Made by a program: the position numbers and the translations under genes. Below, one piece after another: positions 1 to 9,449 of a stretch of DNA of 64,000 nucleotides. The stretch covers positions 2,760 to 66,759 of the forward strand of contig PAPB01000017.1 in the NCBI GenBank assembly GCA_002708715.1, in the 5' to 3' direction. Numbering within the stretch: the first letter of the stretch is position 1; every line of letters begins with the position of its first letter. Origin of the DNA: Fidelibacterota bacterium. GTDB lineage: Bacteria > Fidelibacterota > Marinisomatia > Marinisomatales > UBA1611. Below the pieces are notes generated by a model. The model saw only the letters and a list, made by a program, of their open reading frames with translations, did not search any database and was not told where the DNA came from.

Positions 1-1846
1 CTACTTGATTACCACTTATTTCATCATTTTCAATACTATTTGGAGAGTGCAAGAACGACTCCAAGGAAATATTAGTACCAAGATTTAATTTTTTTCTTAA
101 CCTGTATCGTTTATTTTCAATTGCCCGAACCGATAGCCCTGTTACTTGCGCGACATCTTTAGTATTCATATTCATTTTCAAATAACAACAAAGCTTAATA
201 TCGCCAGATCTTAAAAGAGGATACTCCGAAGTTAGATTCTCAATGAATTCAGGATATGCAGATGTAAACTGAAGCTGAAACTGGTCCCAATCAGCTGATT
301 CATCAATTTTGTCAAGAATTTTCTTCTTTAAAGGCCTCATTAAGAGACGATCTTTTTTATTTTCTATTAAAGATGTGTGATATTCTAAATCACGAACAAT
401 TGAATTAAGCAAATCGTTTTTTGAGACAACATACGTAGACATATGCGCAAGATCATTTTCTTTAATTTTCAATTTTTGCTTAACAAGTATTTTTTCTTGT
501 TTTGAAATTTGTGCTTGTTGATTAATATACTTCTTTTTAGTTCTAAGATTTAATGCCACAGTCCCAGTTAGAACAAGCAACACGCCTAATAAAATAGATA
601 TTAAAGTTTGTCGCTTCTTAGACTTAGTTAACTGCTCTTTCTTCAAAACAATCTCTGCTTTATGCTCAATATCATCAAAAAGGCTTGTCATCCTCTCTTT
701 TTGAATCTTAGTTTTTTCAATATTTATCAATTCCGCAATATCTAATGCACTCCTCTCAAGTTTATTCTTTTTTAATAAATCCAATTTCTTTTGCAATAAC
801 GATATCCTGCGTATATCTAATCCCTCAATATCACAAATTTTTAATCCTCGATCCAAGCTCTCTAGCGCGAGATACAACTCTTCCTGGGCACTATAAAAAT
901 CTGATTCAACTTCCATATGGTCAACCAAAGCATAAGGCCAATTTTTTAATAATTGTGAAGCGGTCCTAGATTGAACTAAAGCTTCTTCAAACTTTTTCAA
1001 TTTCATATTAATTAAAACTAGCAAAGAGAGATTTTCGCCCATATTTTTTTTTGCGCGTTTAATAGTTGATTTATTGATACCCAGTTCACTTTTTTCAATA
1101 ATAAATTTTAAAATTGAATCAGCTATATAAGATTCTTTAAGAGCCAAATTATATTGTCCCCATTTTAAATACAAACTTGCTATTAGATGGTGTTGGGAAG
1201 CCACTCCAATTGCAGTTCCTTCATAGACAGCTTTATTTTTCTCTTGTGCTTTTTTAAAAGCAATAAAGCGAGTAGAGTTTTCAACCACACTAAGAGCTTC
1301 TTTGAAATAGTCTAATGCCTCATCATAATTTTTAACTTTCACCTCGATTCGACCTAAATTGCTAAGTGATACCTTTCTACCCGTAAGACGATTTTCTTTG
1401 TCCTTTTTAAATGTATTAAAAATATCTAACGCCAGATTATAATATTTTTTAGCTCTGAGGTACTTTTCTTGCTGATAATAGACATTCCCTATATTGACTA
1501 TAAGCCAAGGTGAGGGGGCTATGCCCAATCTCTCCCTTATCAATTTAGCTTCAGTAAAATGAGACATAGCTTGACCATACATTTGCAGATCTAAAAATAT
1601 TTCACCTAATTTATTGTGAATTCTACCATCATACGTAACTGTGCTTTTCGGATCAATCTTTTCTAATAACCCTCTTCCATACCTAATAGCCCTTTTTGGA
1701 GATTTTTTTGCTAAAACGTTTAGAGAATCAACTGCATCTTTTTGCAAAATAGAAATATTATCATTGCCATAAATTATTGATGAGAATATAAAAGCTAGGA
1801 CCAGCCTATTAAAAAATCTGATAGTATTTATATAATTCAAAAACAT
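1..1846 (-). CDS. TPR-repeat, membrane-anchored LuxR-type HTH regulator (partial)
   Basis: The frame is open from an ATG at 1846 to the window edge (615 codons), so the C-terminus is cut off. The N-terminus is a signal-like hydrophobic stretch. About 330 residues of TPR-type helices follow (for example PWLIVNIGNVYYQQEKYLRA and YDEALDYFKEAL), then one transmembrane segment near 555-625 (SILLGVLLVLTGTVAL), a basic coiled coil, and an HTH near 110-200 reading DIKLCCYLKMNMNTKDVAQV and then TGLSVRAIENKRYRLRKKL. This is the layout of the Bacteroidetes-type TPR/LuxR one-component regulators: a periplasmic TPR sensor, one membrane span and a cytoplasmic DNA-binding end. The ligand and targets are not visible. 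It is divergent from the HTH gene at 1915, with under 70 bp between them. Confidence 0.85.
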   Translation of the reverse strand, partial: MFLNYINTIRFFNRLVLAFIFSSIIYGNDNISILQKDAVDSLNVLAKKSPKRAIRYGRGLLEKIDPKSTVTYDGRIHNKLGEIFLDLQMYGQAMSHFTEAKLIRERLGIAPSPWLIVNIGNVYYQQEKYLRAKKYYNLALDIFNTFKKDKENRLTGRKVSLSNLGRIEVKVKNYDEALDYFKEALSVVENSTRFIAFKKAQEKNKAVYEGTAIGVASQHHLIASLYLKWGQYNLALKESYIADSILKFIIEKSELGINKSTIKRAKKNMGENLSLLVLINMKLKKFEEALVQSRTASQLLKNWPYALVDHMEVESDFYSAQEELYLALESLDRGLKICDIEGLDIRRISLLQKKLDLLKKNKLERSALDIAELINIEKTKIQKERMTSLFDDIEHKAEIVLKKEQLTKSKKRQTLISILLGVLLVLTGTVALNLRTKKKYINQQAQISKQEKILVKQKLKIKENDLAHMSTYVVSKNDLLNSIVRDLEYHTSLIENKKDRLLMRPLKKKILDKIDESADWDQFQLQFTSAYPEFIENLTSEYPLLRSGDIKLCCYLKMNMNTKDVAQVTGLSVRAIENKRYRLRKKLNLGTNISLESFLHSPNSIENDEISGNQV

Positions 1847-1914
1847 GCTATTGAGTAGTTATGGCGTAATAATATTTAAAAAATTTGGGCCGAAATTTAT
1901 ACGCTTTTATCAAC

Positions 1915-2376
1915 ATGGCAAATATTAAAACAAATACTCTAACTTCTGCAAGAAGAGGCCTAGATAACACCTCTTCAAAAATTTTGCACGAAATATATTG
2001 CGCATATCCCAAAGAAATCCCACTTAAGGAAATAAGTAAAAAGTTGGAAGTAGTAGAAAGAACTATACAATCATCTATAAAAAAGATTAATCAATATGGC
2101 GTACCCATTGAGTATAAAATTAATAAAAATAAAGAAAAAATTATTCGTGCTAATATTAAGGAACCTATCTCATGGATACTTAAAGAAAAAATAGCCGCTG
2201 AAAATATGCTAAGTCTATTTGAGAGTATTGAACTAAATGGCAATGAGGTAGCAAATAATAAAAAAATAATAAATAAACGTATTTATACTGAATATCTTAA
2301 TTCACTTAATGATCTATTTGATAAATGGAGTTCTCTCCGCCTTTTTGAAAAATTAGACCAACCAACTTCAAAATGA
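1915..2376 (+). CDS. Small winged-HTH (HTH_11-like) protein
   Basis: This encodes 153 aa from the ATG at 1915. A TTG 30 bp upstream in frame is possible, but the first ten residues it would add are not protein-like. Residues about 20-70 (ILHEIYCAYPKEIPLKEISK, then LEVVERTIQSSIKKIN) resemble the HTH_11/DeoR-type helix-turn-helix used as N-terminal domain in WYL and BirA-type regulators. The rest is charged and helical with no recognisable effector domain, so it is short for a WYL regulator (usually about 300 aa). The stop overlaps the next start by ATGA. It may act together with the divergent TPR/HTH regulator, but that is inference only. Confidence 0.7.
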   Translation: MANIKTNTLTSARRGLDNTSSKILHEIYCAYPKEIPLKEISKKLEVVERTIQSSIKKINQYGVPIEYKINKNKEKIIRANIKEPISWILKEKIAAENMLSLFESIELNGNEVANNKKIINKRIYTEYLNSLNDLFDKWSSLRLFEKLDQPTSK

Positions 2377-2468
2377 ATCTCCCAAAATACTTGATTAGAT
2401 CAATAGCAATTTTTTTGATAATTATCGGGACTATAATTATATCGTATAATATATTTTACTTATTTTAA
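2373..2468 (+). CDS. Candidate 31-aa single-span membrane microprotein
   Basis: The ATG at 2373 overlaps the TGA of the HTH gene as ATGA, the arrangement of translationally coupled genes. The 31-aa product has a short basic N-terminus (MNLPKYLIRS) followed by about 20 hydrophobic residues (IAIFLIIIGTIIISYNIFYL). It ends at TAA 2466-2468, about 50 bp before the next gene. AT-rich DNA gives hydrophobic codons easily, so the support is the overlap and the clean one-helix topology. No family is recognised. Confidence 0.4.
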   Translation: MNLPKYLIRSIAIFLIIIGTIIISYNIFYLF

Positions 2469-2519
2469 GAAACATAATTAAAACTATCTTAGATTTGCTC
2501 TTAATATCAGTTAAGATAG

Positions 2520-3662
2520 GTGATAAAAATATTAAAAGTAAAAAATTATGTTAAGCATAATTATCTAATATTAGGGATTGCATTCCACCTTTCCTTTATT
2601 AGTGCAAAAGGTAAGGATTCCACAATCCTTCAATTCGACCATTTTATTAATTCATCAATGAAAAATTCTCATATTGCAGGACTCGGTATTTCCATATTTT
2701 CTAACGATTCAGTCCTATATAAAAAAGGATACGGCTACAAAGATATCAAACAAAAAGAAAAGTTTACAATTAATACAATTATGAATATTGCATCTATAAG
2801 CAAAACATTTGTAGGTATATCAATTATGCATTTAGTAGAAAGAGGTTTTATCAACCTTGATGAGGATGTAAACAACTACCTTCCATTTGAAGTTTATAAT
2901 CCTCATTCTAACATTGTTATCACCCTTAGACATCTTATGAGTCACACTTCAGGAATAATAGATGATGAAGATATATATTTATCTTCATATAATTATGGAA
3001 ATGATTCTCCAATTAGTCTAGAAAAATTTTTAAAAAATTATTTATCAGCAGATGGAAAACATTTTTCAAAAAGTAATTTTAACAATAAACAACCAGGAGA
3101 AGAATTTGCTTATTCAAATATTGGCACAGGACTAGCAGGATTAATAGTCGAGAAAATTTCTAAAAAACCATTAAATGTTTTTACTAAAGAAATTATTTTC
3201 ACACCGCTTAATATGAATAATACATACTGGTTTCTATCAGAGATGGATCAATCGAAACACTCTAGACTATATAAATTCAATTCTAAAAAGAATAAATTAG
3301 ACTTAGTAAAACCATATGGACTTACTACATATCCAGATGGTGGCTTAAGAACTACTGTGAACGACCTTACAAAATATTTTATTTTTTTTCTAAATAATAA
3401 TAAAATGCCAAAAATAAATATTTTAAAAAAAGAATCGATAAAAGAAATCTTTAAACCAGACTATTTTGATTATTATAGTAAGTTCTGGAATATTGGAGAT
3501 ACTATAGGCCATGGAGGTGGTGACCCAGGCGTTAGTACTGGCATGTTTTATAATAAAGAAAATGACATTGGCTATATATTTTTAATAAATACTAGTGGTT
3601 TTTTAAAAATGAAAGCATTTGAACAAAAGGTTATTGAGTTTGGAAAGTATTTAAAACAATAA
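2520..3662 (+). CDS. Serine hydrolase, beta-lactamase/PBP class C family
   Basis: This 380-aa protein has an N-terminal signal-like segment (LILGIAFHLSFISAKG). It carries the beta-lactamase-type (PF00144) motifs: SISK (SxxK nucleophile motif) in NIASISKTFVG, the second-motif YSN in FAYSNIGTG, and HGGG in IGHGGGDPG in place of KTG. RHLMSHTSG is also typical of the family. These proteins are periplasmic or secreted esterases, D-amino peptidases or carboxypeptidases, and the substrate cannot be told. The GTG start at 2520 has no well-placed Shine-Dalgarno, so the exact N-terminus is uncertain. Confidence 0.88.
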   Translation: MIKILKVKNYVKHNYLILGIAFHLSFISAKGKDSTILQFDHFINSSMKNSHIAGLGISIFSNDSVLYKKGYGYKDIKQKEKFTINTIMNIASISKTFVGISIMHLVERGFINLDEDVNNYLPFEVYNPHSNIVITLRHLMSHTSGIIDDEDIYLSSYNYGNDSPISLEKFLKNYLSADGKHFSKSNFNNKQPGEEFAYSNIGTGLAGLIVEKISKKPLNVFTKEIIFTPLNMNNTYWFLSEMDQSKHSRLYKFNSKKNKLDLVKPYGLTTYPDGGLRTTVNDLTKYFIFFLNNNKMPKINILKKESIKEIFKPDYFDYYSKFWNIGDTIGHGGGDPGVSTGMFYNKENDIGYIFLINTSGFLKMKAFEQKVIEFGKYLKQ

Positions 3663-3772
3663 TATTATAATTCTAAGAACGGTATAAAGTTTTAAAAAAA
3701 ATTAAAAAAAGGAAAAATATTAAATATATAGACTGCTGTAAATCATTATTATTTTAAAAATAATATTTATAA

Positions 3773-4372
3773 TTAATACCATTTTTCTATTTTTAATTCT
3801 CCAAACTCATGGATTTCATCTTTAATAATTTTTCCATTTTCATACCAATAATTCCATTGTCCATTTTTTTTCCCTTCTACCCAAAATCCTTCTAACTTTT
3901 TTTGGCCATTATCGTACCACTCAATACATTTACCATCTCTTTTTCCATTAACCCAAGTCAGTTCTCTTCTTTTTTGTCCATTATCATACCATAAAATCCA
4001 TAATCCATCTTCCTGACCATTCAACCATGTCACTTCGCCTTCTTTATTCCCATTTTCATACCAACCAATCCAAAAACCATCTTTTTGACCATTTTCATAT
4101 GCACCTTTTGAAATCTTTTTCCCATTTACATTCCATTCTCTCCATATTCCATGCTTTTTATCAGATTTATATGCACCCTCTATATATTTATTACCATTTT
4201 CAAAAAACTCTTCATATTTCACTTTTTTTATTCCATTATATGTTTTTTGATGATAGGTAAGACTTTTTACATTACCATTTTCAAAAATTTCAGAATGTAC
4301 TATAAATTGTGCAACTACGGTTACAGGTAGAATAATTTGAATAAATAAAAAGAAAAATTTTAATCCTATCAT
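3773..4372 (-). CDS. Exported MORN-variant repeat protein (YwqK-like)
   Basis: This 199-aa protein has a signal peptide (FFFLFIQIILPVTVVAQ) and then about six tandem repeats of roughly 23 residues with the pattern G-x-W-x-x-W-Y-x-N-G-x-K (for example DGFWIGWYENGNKEGEV and DGLWILWYDNGQKRRELTW). This is the MORN_2 repeat (PF07661) found in proteins annotated as YwqK-family antitoxins. The YwqK label refers to a Bacillus toxin-immunity gene. Here no toxin gene is adjacent and the protein appears exported, so a structural or surface role is at least as likely. It is monocistronic, in an AT-rich gap on both sides. Confidence 0.8.
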   Translation of the reverse strand: MIGLKFFFLFIQIILPVTVVAQFIVHSEIFENGNVKSLTYHQKTYNGIKKVKYEEFFENGNKYIEGAYKSDKKHGIWREWNVNGKKISKGAYENGQKDGFWIGWYENGNKEGEVTWLNGQEDGLWILWYDNGQKRRELTWVNGKRDGKCIEWYDNGQKKLEGFWVEGKKNGQWNYWYENGKIIKDEIHEFGELKIEKWY

Positions 4373-4459
4373 TATAAAATTTAAATCTTATAACGATATC
4401 AGGTTAATAATTTTGTATATAAAAAACTACAAACCTTATATAAGTGTTCTTATCAAATC

Positions 4460-5803
4460 TTATTTTGCTAGTGCCCCCATAGGATCCCATGGATCAAGAT
4501 GTATAGGTTCTTCTTTTAGATAAAGATCTAATAATTTTTGAGGTATATGGTCTTTATGCACTACTACTTCATAATTATACTCATCAAACCATTTATCTGT
4601 CATTATGTGGTAGCCTTTATCACCACCTTTATTTCCCCAACTATTTTCCACACGCCATTTTCTTGGATTATCTTTTGTATCCAAATCAACCCCCGTGAAT
4701 AACATAGCATGTGTCATTTGGCTATCTCCATATTCAAGTCGAGAAGCTTTATCCATACCAAATTTTAAATCATAAAATGAATCATAATCAAAAAGGTCAA
4801 TATCCATTACTCCTAGATCCCTATGAAAATGCTTACTAACATCACAACCAAACCATACTGGCTGATCATCTTTAAGTGAATTTATAGTAGCTCTTTTCAT
4901 ATCTTCACTTTCCACATTTAAATACCTAATACTATTACCTTCAATCACATTCCCTAAATAATTAACAGTATATACTTTATTATACTCTTTATCAGACATA
5001 GGGCAATTAATTAGACAAACATAATCATCTAATTTTAAACCTATGTGTTCATTATAAAATGAATTCGGATCTAAATTTTCAAACCGTAGAAAATTCTTTT
5101 TTTTATCTCTAGTCTGCCAGTCAAATGAATTTGGCGGATTACCTAGGTGTATCACCAACATTTTATATATTTGTTCAAGCATCTGGTTTTTTTCATTATT
5201 AATATCATCAAAAGAGGCATCTTTATTTTTTAAGCCTCTTAATATTATAGCATTTTCACGTAGTTTTCTTGTTATCATTCTATTCATACGCATTGATCGA
5301 CTAGATGAAAAAGATTCCGGCATTTCAGACTGAGGCACAACACCATATTTATTTACTAAGTTTACCCACATATCCCATTGCCCACCATCTTGTATGGGTG
5401 CATTAAGGAGATACATCACAAGCCTAGAGTTCCAATGTTTATCAGCCGTATTAATAATGGACTCTAAAAAGTAATTGGATTTTTCTAATTTATCCCAGAA
5501 CATGAAAAAACTTTGAGAAAATTGAAAATCTTTTAAATTATATTTTCTACCTAGATATATTCGAAAAAGATTGAGGCCAGCAAAACCCCAACAACGACCA
5601 CTTGATTTTTGATTAGTAGTTGGCATTTCCCCAGATACAATATTTGAAAAATTGTGATCTAGTTGACGAAAATACTCCCAATCCATTGAAATTTCTTGTA
5701 AATCATTCCTAAAGGAAGCATTCCTAACAGCAATGGTTCTTTTATCAGCTTGAGTATTTTTATTAAATACTCTAATTGTATTTTTATCTATGTTATTGTT
5801 CAT
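4460..5803 (-). CDS. pepC: Aminopeptidase C / bleomycin hydrolase (C1B cysteine peptidase)
   Basis: This 447-aa protein is the usual length of PepC. The catalytic Cys lies in QKSSGRCWGFAGLN near residue 70, the His in THAMLFTGVD near 380 and the Asn in RVENSWGNKG near 405, the three active-site positions of peptidase family C1B. There is no signal peptide, so it is an intracellular self-compartmentalising hexameric peptidase by family knowledge. The gene stands alone on the minus strand downstream of tRNA-Leu. The C-terminus (DPMGALAK) is compatible with the self-processing tail of the family. Confidence 0.95.
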   Translation of the reverse strand: MNNNIDKNTIRVFNKNTQADKRTIAVRNASFRNDLQEISMDWEYFRQLDHNFSNIVSGEMPTTNQKSSGRCWGFAGLNLFRIYLGRKYNLKDFQFSQSFFMFWDKLEKSNYFLESIINTADKHWNSRLVMYLLNAPIQDGGQWDMWVNLVNKYGVVPQSEMPESFSSSRSMRMNRMITRKLRENAIILRGLKNKDASFDDINNEKNQMLEQIYKMLVIHLGNPPNSFDWQTRDKKKNFLRFENLDPNSFYNEHIGLKLDDYVCLINCPMSDKEYNKVYTVNYLGNVIEGNSIRYLNVESEDMKRATINSLKDDQPVWFGCDVSKHFHRDLGVMDIDLFDYDSFYDLKFGMDKASRLEYGDSQMTHAMLFTGVDLDTKDNPRKWRVENSWGNKGGDKGYHIMTDKWFDEYNYEVVVHKDHIPQKLLDLYLKEEPIHLDPWDPMGALAK

Positions 5804-5891
5804 TTATTACATTAGTTAATTGTTCTATGATTAATATTCAATTTATAGTTTTTAAAACATAAAATTATTGATATAATAATTAAATAAGGCG

Positions 5892-5974
5892 TACCGCGGA
5901 AAGGGCTCGAACCTTCACGCACAAAGTGCACCAGATCCTAAATCTGGCGTGTCTACCAATTCCACCACCGCGGC
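5892..5974 (-). tRNA. tRNA-Leu(UAG)
   Basis: Read on the minus strand, an acceptor GCCGCGG pairs with CCGCGGT (closing G-U), followed by discriminator A. The D-arm TGGTGGAATTGGTAGACAC is class II-like, the anticodon loop TTTAGGA gives anticodon UAG, a long variable arm carries the stem TGCACTTTGTGCG, and the T-loop is GGTTCGAGCCC. CCA is not encoded. It lies 6 bp past the stop of the large secreted protein gene. Confidence 0.95.
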
Positions 5975-5980
5975 ATAATT

Positions 5981-8900
5981 TTACTTCATTAAGATCATTT
6001 TTTTATGAAAGACTTTATTAGAAACTTTCAACTTATAAATATATACACCTGCACTTACATTCATTCCATAATCATCTTTACCTATCCACGCTACATGGTA
6101 TTTCCCTGGATTTTGGAAAGTATCAACAACTAACTTTTTGATTTCTCTACCTCTTACATCAAAAATACTGAGCTGTACATCAGAGGCTTTTGCAAGGTCA
6201 TATGTAATTATTGTAGAAGGGTTAAATGGGTTTGGATAGTTTGCATACAACTTAAACTCTGTTGGCAGAGAAAGCTCCACATCCGCACTCAAAGTATTGA
6301 CAAATTGTCCAAAATTATCAGCAACAATGTCTAATGGAAGTGCGTTTACATCACCAGCTGATATCTGATCAATCATAAACACGACTGAGGGATTATCAAG
6401 TGTGTTATTGAATTGGACTTCCACTTCCATAATTGGACCAGATCCAGGCTCAATATAGGTGACAAAATCATAACCTAAAAAATAAAATGAGCCATCTTCT
6501 GCTTCTCCAGAGTTTCCATCAATTGTACCATCTTCAAAACGATCAAGTAAAGATATATTAGTAACCGTCATATAATCAGGCATATCTAAAATAGTAAACT
6601 CAAGCACATTTACAGTTTCTATATTTTCCATGTGAATCTCAAATGTACCAGTACCACCAGGGGACATTTGTCCAGAAACATTTTCTATAGTACAGCCAAC
6701 TGATGGCTGTCCAACAAAAAATGAATGCGGGGTACTTTCAGTATGCATTGGTAAATTATTCACATCAGCAAGCACTGCCTCACTGACTGAAATATTAACA
6801 ATTGTCGAGTCTGGAATTCCTCCAAATATTTCGTAGGTAACATCAACTAGATGCCCAACACCAGGTTGTATAGGACTTGTCAATGAATTATCATAAGCAG
6901 TGACACGATATCCAGTACCAAGATCAACACCCGCATAAGACCAGTTATCAAGATTCAAAATCTCATTAAAGTTTAAATCCACACCAGTAATAAATGGTGG
7001 ATCAGCAAGGATATCAAACTGAATAGCATAGAGAGGCTGTGTATTTTCAAGAAAAACTGAACCAATAGTTTGTGTACCAGCATCTCCATAACCACCATAA
7101 AGATTAAGATATTGTGTCTCTATACCAACCACGTAAGTAGCACCTTCTGCAGTCCAATTAAGGTCTACAAAACCTGCATCTTGTATTGAGGTACCAGCTG
7201 TATATGAAAGATTTACAGTCATTTCCTCATCAGCTACAGGGTATAATACAGCCCTACAAACTGCTCCATCACCTGGTGCAAGAGGTGTTCCAACACTTAT
7301 ACCTGTAATTGCAATTGTACCATCACCTTGATCGGCAATCTCAAGTGCCCAGTTGGAAGTTCTCTCAGTTGTTAAAATATTTAAACTATTCATAACATCA
7401 GGGTAGTCCATTATTTCAAAATAGAATAACCCTAAATCCGATTCATTATTAATGTAAAAATCAATCGTATCCATTTGACCAGATAAAGACGCTCCATCAT
7501 CCATCCACAACTCCACCCATTCAACAGGGGTAGCAGCCACAGTACCAGTAGGACCCGATTCTGAACCATCAGGATATATTGCAGTAACATAATAGTAATA
7601 AGTAGTACTATTAACTACATCTTCATCAAGATATGAAGTCACATCGCCACCAACTTCAACAATTTCTTCAAAACCCGTAGCACTATTTAAGGATCTATAA
7701 ACTTTAAACGCATCAATATCAACTGGCCTGCTTTGATTTAATACTGGCTCATCAAGATTTACTTTTAAATCATAAGGGATGCCCCCACCGAAACGAGAGA
7801 TGACCTCATCTTTAGGAGCAGATAGTGCCCATTCACCTAATTCTGTTAACTCATAGTGAACCAAACGGTCAACTTCTCTTGCAGCAAAAGTAATAAAAAC
7901 GTCATCAATAGCCCATCCAGAGGCCCACGCTCCATTATCATTAGAATGAAATACCACGTGCAAATTTGGGACACCTGCATATTCTGATAAATCAACAGAC
8001 TCTACTACCCATTCAGGACTAGGATCCAAAGAAGCAACTTCAGTAAAATTAACACCATCTGTGCTTACCAAAACATGCGCGGTTTGGCTATATGCACCAT
8101 CATAATAAGAAGCAAAATTCAAAGTTATCATTTGAGCACCACTTACATTCAGACCTGGTGTTATTAAGTAATCAACAGAGCCATCATCATCGGCCATATC
8201 ATCATTTGAGCACATATACCATGTATGAGAAGGGACAGTCCAAAAAGCACTAGAACCATCCTGCGTTATGAACCATCCTTGTGCAGAATTAGTTGTAGTT
8301 GTCCAGTCCTCTGGTATCACTCCTTCTTCGAAATCTTGTTCAAAATTTTCTGGGATAGGGCCATAAGGAGGATCCCAACTAAGAAGAACCTGAGCATCCA
8401 TTCCATCTTGCGCTTGGAGGTTATGCGGTTCTTCTATATAACCTGGAGTAACAGTTACCGTACCAGAATCAACACCAGCAACCCAGTAAGTACCACCAAT
8501 ACCATCTGTAACTGTAATATTCTCAAAATTCACACCAACATTAGAATTATATGCATTATCATGTATTACCATTTCCATATTGGCAATAGGGCCATCTCCT
8601 GCTGCAATATTTCCATTTTCTGGATTATATAATATGACTCGAGTAACACCATTTCCCAACTCATTAAAATCAATTGAAAACCCTTGCGTCCTATCAGTTG
8701 TTGTAAAACCTGTTACATCCAAATAATTAGGCGTATCATACATATCAAATTGAACGCCACCAACTAAACTTGAATTTTGTATACTAATATCAATAGACAC
8801 TTGATCTAGAACATCACCAGTATCCAATCCAGCACTAAGAAAAACAACATTCCCTATAGTGATAGATCCATCGCCAACACTCCCATTAATTATATCTCCA

Positions 8901-9322
8901 GATGCATCACTTACTGTAATATCGTAAGCATCAAGGTCAACTAAAGCAGAAAGAACATCCATTCCATTATAATGAAGATTTAATGCAACTACATCACTCC
9001 CCATGGGAAGACCATCTCCAGTATTGCTGTAAAACACAATCCTACCAGAACCATCATTCAGAATATTAAAATCTGCACTGAAATTATCTGAATCAACAGG
9101 ACTTGCACCTGAAAGAGTAACAACATTTGGTACCGAAACTACATCAAATTGGAATCCTCCAACTACTTCTGTCAAGTTCGTTACCGAAACAGGGACAATT
9201 ATATCTTCTGTATAACCATCTACAGAAACATCACCTAAAGAGACCGTAACATCGGCAAATGCTATATTAGTAGCAATTAAAAATAATATACTTTGAAAAA
9301 ATATTTTGTATCTGGATATCAT
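5981..9322 (-). CDS. Giant secreted surface protein: cohesin-like repeats, cleaved-adhesin and FN3 domains, C-terminal sorting module
   Basis: The product is 1113 aa from ATG 9322, chosen because AGGAG lies 8 bp upstream. A longer frame from a TTG would place that Shine-Dalgarno inside the gene. There is a signal peptide (IFFQSILFLIATNIAFA). About five cohesin-like beta domains follow: two near residues 24-290 and three near 600-1015, recognisable by recurring GFQFD / PGxGPI-type motifs. A cleaved-adhesin/MAM-like jelly roll (about 325-480, ending GWAIDDVFI) and an FN3 domain (about 540-605) sit between them. The last 85 residues (YPNPFNPSTIITYDL, VYIYKLKVSN) form a FlgD-like type IX-secretion-type sorting domain. 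It is probably exported and surface-attached or released. The partner is unknown. Confidence 0.9.
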   Translation of the reverse strand: MISRYKIFFQSILFLIATNIAFADVTVSLGDVSVDGYTEDIIVPVSVTNLTEVVGGFQFDVVSVPNVVTLSGASPVDSDNFSADFNILNDGSGRIVFYSNTGDGLPMGSDVVALNLHYNGMDVLSALVDLDAYDITVSDASGDIINGSVGDGSITIGNVVFLSAGLDTGDVLDQVSIDISIQNSSLVGGVQFDMYDTPNYLDVTGFTTTDRTQGFSIDFNELGNGVTRVILYNPENGNIAAGDGPIANMEMVIHDNAYNSNVGVNFENITVTDGIGGTYWVAGVDSGTVTVTPGYIEEPHNLQAQDGMDAQVLLSWDPPYGPIPENFEQDFEEGVIPEDWTTTTNSAQGWFITQDGSSAFWTVPSHTWYMCSNDDMADDDGSVDYLITPGLNVSGAQMITLNFASYYDGAYSQTAHVLVSTDGVNFTEVASLDPSPEWVVESVDLSEYAGVPNLHVVFHSNDNGAWASGWAIDDVFITFAAREVDRLVHYELTELGEWALSAPKDEVISRFGGGIPYDLKVNLDEPVLNQSRPVDIDAFKVYRSLNSATGFEEIVEVGGDVTSYLDEDVVNSTTYYYYVTAIYPDGSESGPTGTVAATPVEWVELWMDDGASLSGQMDTIDFYINNESDLGLFYFEIMDYPDVMNSLNILTTERTSNWALEIADQGDGTIAITGISVGTPLAPGDGAVCRAVLYPVADEEMTVNLSYTAGTSIQDAGFVDLNWTAEGATYVVGIETQYLNLYGGYGDAGTQTIGSVFLENTQPLYAIQFDILADPPFITGVDLNFNEILNLDNWSYAGVDLGTGYRVTAYDNSLTSPIQPGVGHLVDVTYEIFGGIPDSTIVNISVSEAVLADVNNLPMHTESTPHSFFVGQPSVGCTIENVSGQMSPGGTGTFEIHMENIETVNVLEFTILDMPDYMTVTNISLLDRFEDGTIDGNSGEAEDGSFYFLGYDFVTYIEPGSGPIMEVEVQFNNTLDNPSVVFMIDQISAGDVNALPLDIVADNFGQFVNTLSADVELSLPTEFKLYANYPNPFNPSTIITYDLAKASDVQLSIFDVRGREIKKLVVDTFQNPGKYHVAWIGKDDYGMNVSAGVYIYKLKVSNKVFHKKMILMK

Positions 9323-9449
9323 TATATTCTCCTGAAATATCAAATATGATATATTAAAAAAAATTTAGTCATGAGTCATTTACTTTAGAGTAATAACCAA
9401 TATACCTTTACATAAAATAACGATTTTCTACCGATAATTCACTCATAAA

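Noticed and set aside
1885-1914. TTG start for the HTH protein
   Set aside because: The ten extra residues do not look conserved and the ATG at 1915 gives a normal N-terminus.
3773-4372. Toxin-antitoxin system around the YwqK-like protein
   Set aside because: No toxin-like gene lies within several kb and the protein has a signal peptide.
8225-8632. 135-aa frame antisense to the large secreted protein
   Set aside because: It is a shadow of a well-supported gene, has no start signal and no protein-like motif.
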